This document shows, in pieces, positions 5,674-6,603 of a stretch of DNA of 6,603 nucleotides. Each line of letters begins with the position of its first letter. Within the stretch, counting starts at the first letter, position 1. Position numbers and translations under genes: made by a program. The notes under the pieces are model-generated. The model was given only the letters and a program-made list of their open reading frames with translations. It did no database searches and was not told the origin of the DNA. The stretch is from Deltaproteobacteria bacterium (lineage in GTDB: Bacteria; Desulfobacterota; Desulfobacteria; Desulfobacterales; B30-G6), in assembly GCA_019313725.1 (NCBI GenBank), contig JAFDAT010000194.1:1-6603 (forward strand), given 5' to 3'.

Positions 5674-6489
5674 TTATTGGTTCTCTCCTTTGAGATTAAG
5701 ATATTTTATGGCGGCACCATATGCCGTCGCACACCCGGGATGCTCCGGATGCAGAAACCGTGTCTGGTAGAGCGCGCCCACCCGTTTGAGTGTCTCCCGG
5801 ACGTGTTTGTTCGTGGAGACTTTGCCCACGGCAACGATACTGTCACCACAGCATGCGTGCAGGGCGCAGAGGGAGGCAACAATGCCGATGGTTTCCGCCA
5901 CCAGCGACAGGATGCCGGCAGCCTTGTCTTCCTTGCTCTCCGACTTGATGCTGGCAAAATTGCTCACCGTGGCATCGGCCGGCAGAAAACTGAGGTCGTC
6001 CAGCCCCAGGTCACCGATGGTCAGGTTTATTTGGGTGGCCCTGCCTTCTAAAGCGAGTTCTTCGAGGGCGGCCGCATGGTCGACCCCGCAGAGAAGCTTG
6101 GCCAGTCCTTTGATGGTGCCGCCGCCCACGCCGGTTCCGCCCACATGCGTGATTGTCTGGTGATCCACGTGCACCATGGCGCTCCCCGTGCCCATGCTGA
6201 CAACCAGGCAGGTCCGACAGCCGGCCATAATAGCACCGCCCAGGCCGATAGACTCGATTTCAGGCACCACCACCACCTGCGCCTTTATATGGGGCGGCAT
6301 GCCCGATGATGCCCCGCTGAAGGCCAGATGGCCGGTGGGGTTTTGGGTCCGAATCTGATCCAGGGCCTTGCCGATTTTAATCCAGTTCCGGGTTTCAATG
6401 CTCAGTTGGTCAACGAGCGCCCTATCCCTGACCACGGCAAAATCGGTGAAAGATGCACCCCTGTCGATACCGATAACGGGTTCCCGCAT
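5674..6489 (-). CDS. coaW: Type II pantothenate kinase-like ASKHA protein (CoaW/Fumble family)
   Basis: This is predicted to phosphorylate pantothenate with ATP, the first step of coenzyme A synthesis, in the cytoplasm. The 271 residues match the bacterial type II enzyme length (about 267 in Staphylococcus aureus). The family signature is strong in the second half: VSMGTGSAMVHV (97-108), HVGGTGVGGGTIKGLAKLL (115-133), then NLTIGDLG, a short loop and SNFASI (155-181), and a C-terminal helix ending GCATAYGAAIKYL (252-264). VPEIES (75-80) offers E77 at the place of the catalytic glutamate of eukaryotic PanKs. The phosphate-1 loop is atypical, GIDRGASFTDFAV rather than DxGGTxxK, and resembles the GGTFTD loop of hydantoinase-type ASKHA proteins. 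The ATG at 6489 has only a weak ribosome site. Alternatives are a BadF-like ATPase or a pantothenate kinase homologue of changed specificity. The inserted repeat element separates it from the hydrolase and importer genes. Confidence 0.75.
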   Translation of the reverse strand: MREPVIGIDRGASFTDFAVVRDRALVDQLSIETRNWIKIGKALDQIRTQNPTGHLAFSGASSGMPPHIKAQVVVVPEIESIGLGGAIMAGCRTCLVVSMGTGSAMVHVDHQTITHVGGTGVGGGTIKGLAKLLCGVDHAAALEELALEGRATQINLTIGDLGLDDLSFLPADATVSNFASIKSESKEDKAAGILSLVAETIGIVASLCALHACCGDSIVAVGKVSTNKHVRETLKRVGALYQTRFLHPEHPGCATAYGAAIKYLNLKGENQ

Positions 6490-6523
6490 TTTTTTAACCC
6501 CATAACATTTTTTATGTTTTTCA

Positions 6524-6569
6524 AATTTGAATTCACCCCGCTTTTTCCAATGCAGGGTGAATTCAAATT
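6524..6569. repeat. Perfect 15-bp inverted repeat upstream of the pantothenate kinase-like gene
   Basis: AATTTGAATTCACCC at 6524-6538 is perfectly complementary to GGGTGAATTCAAATT at 6555-6569, with a 16-base loop. Each arm contains the self-palindrome TGAATTCA (6528-6535 and 6558-6565), so two identical 8-bp sites lie 30 bp apart, close to three helical turns. It begins 35 bases upstream of the start codon at 6489. It could be a 3' hairpin or unusual terminator of a gene ending near 6568, or a paired operator for the kinase gene. There is no U-run on either side, which argues against a standard intrinsic terminator. Confidence 0.6.
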
Positions 6570-6603
6570 ATAGATGGTCTTTTATCTGCGCCAGGGTTTG
6601 AAT
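6568..6603 (-). CDS. Possible C-terminal end of an upstream gene (partial)
   Basis: At the right edge one minus-strand frame reads IQTLAQIKDHL followed by TAA at 6570-6568. The composition looks like an amphipathic protein C-terminus, and the stop falls directly against the inverted repeat at 6524-6569, as expected for a gene end followed by a hairpin. With only eleven codons visible, chance is a real possibility and no product can be named. Confidence 0.25.
   Translation of the reverse strand: MQTLAQIKDHL

Noticed and set aside
6567..6572. TATAAT on the minus strand as a promoter -10 for the pantothenate kinase-like gene
   Set aside because: The hexamer is perfect, but no acceptable -35 element lies 16-18 bases upstream (the sequence there is CCTGGC), and it overlaps a possible stop codon. 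No sigma-54 GG/GC pair was found either.

Overview
The window reads as accessory metabolism and transport DNA from a mesophilic Gram-negative bacterium, most likely a sulfate-reducer-type deltaproteobacterium (Desulfobacterota, Desulfobacterales-like). This assignment is an inference. It rests on two kinds of interspersed repeat that I associate with those genomes: heptads of GAACATC that read as FDVRCS-like peptides (5433-5474 and 5605-5639), and tandem ACTTTAG units (12-47). A broken 23S rRNA intervening-sequence-type four-helix-bundle gene lies between the heptad repeats. No rRNA, tRNA, CRISPR array or complete transposase gene is visible.

All recognisable genes lie on the minus strand, so the locus reads from right to left. 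Region by region in transcription order: (1) 6603-6568 may be the last codons of an upstream gene, followed by a perfect 15-bp inverted repeat (6524-6569). (2) 6489-5674 is a type II pantothenate kinase-like ASKHA protein (CoaW family). (3) 5673-5357 is a 317-base non-genic interval holding a 207-bp element with inverted heptad-repeat ends and a truncated four-helix-bundle (S23/IVP) gene, followed by a small imperfect palindrome. (4) 5356-4625 is a metallo-beta-lactamase-fold hydrolase whose best start is an ATT codon behind a perfect Shine-Dalgarno. (5) 4592-131 is a Dpp/Opp-type ABC importer cassette: permease B, ATPase D, ATPase F, then the periplasmic binding protein. (6) 123-1 is gene-free and holds a foldable three-way-junction sequence and the ACTTTAG repeat.

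The four importer genes are tightly spaced (5 to 54 bases) and are probably one transcript with the hydrolase. The binding protein captures an oligopeptide-like or other family-5 ligand in the periplasm, the permease forms the channel, and the two ATPases power it. The cassette is unusual in having only one permease: the expected DppC/OppC gene is absent between permease B and ATPase D. That junction carries a near-duplicated short sequence overlapping the start of ATPase D.

Translation signals are uneven. The binding protein has ATG plus AAGGAGG at ideal spacing. The hydrolase has AAGGAGG but no ATG, and the permease aligns to its family from an ATC codon. No wholly new system can be claimed. 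The points most worth a second look are the non-AUG starts, the missing permease, the decayed four-helix-bundle element and the three-way-junction sequence.
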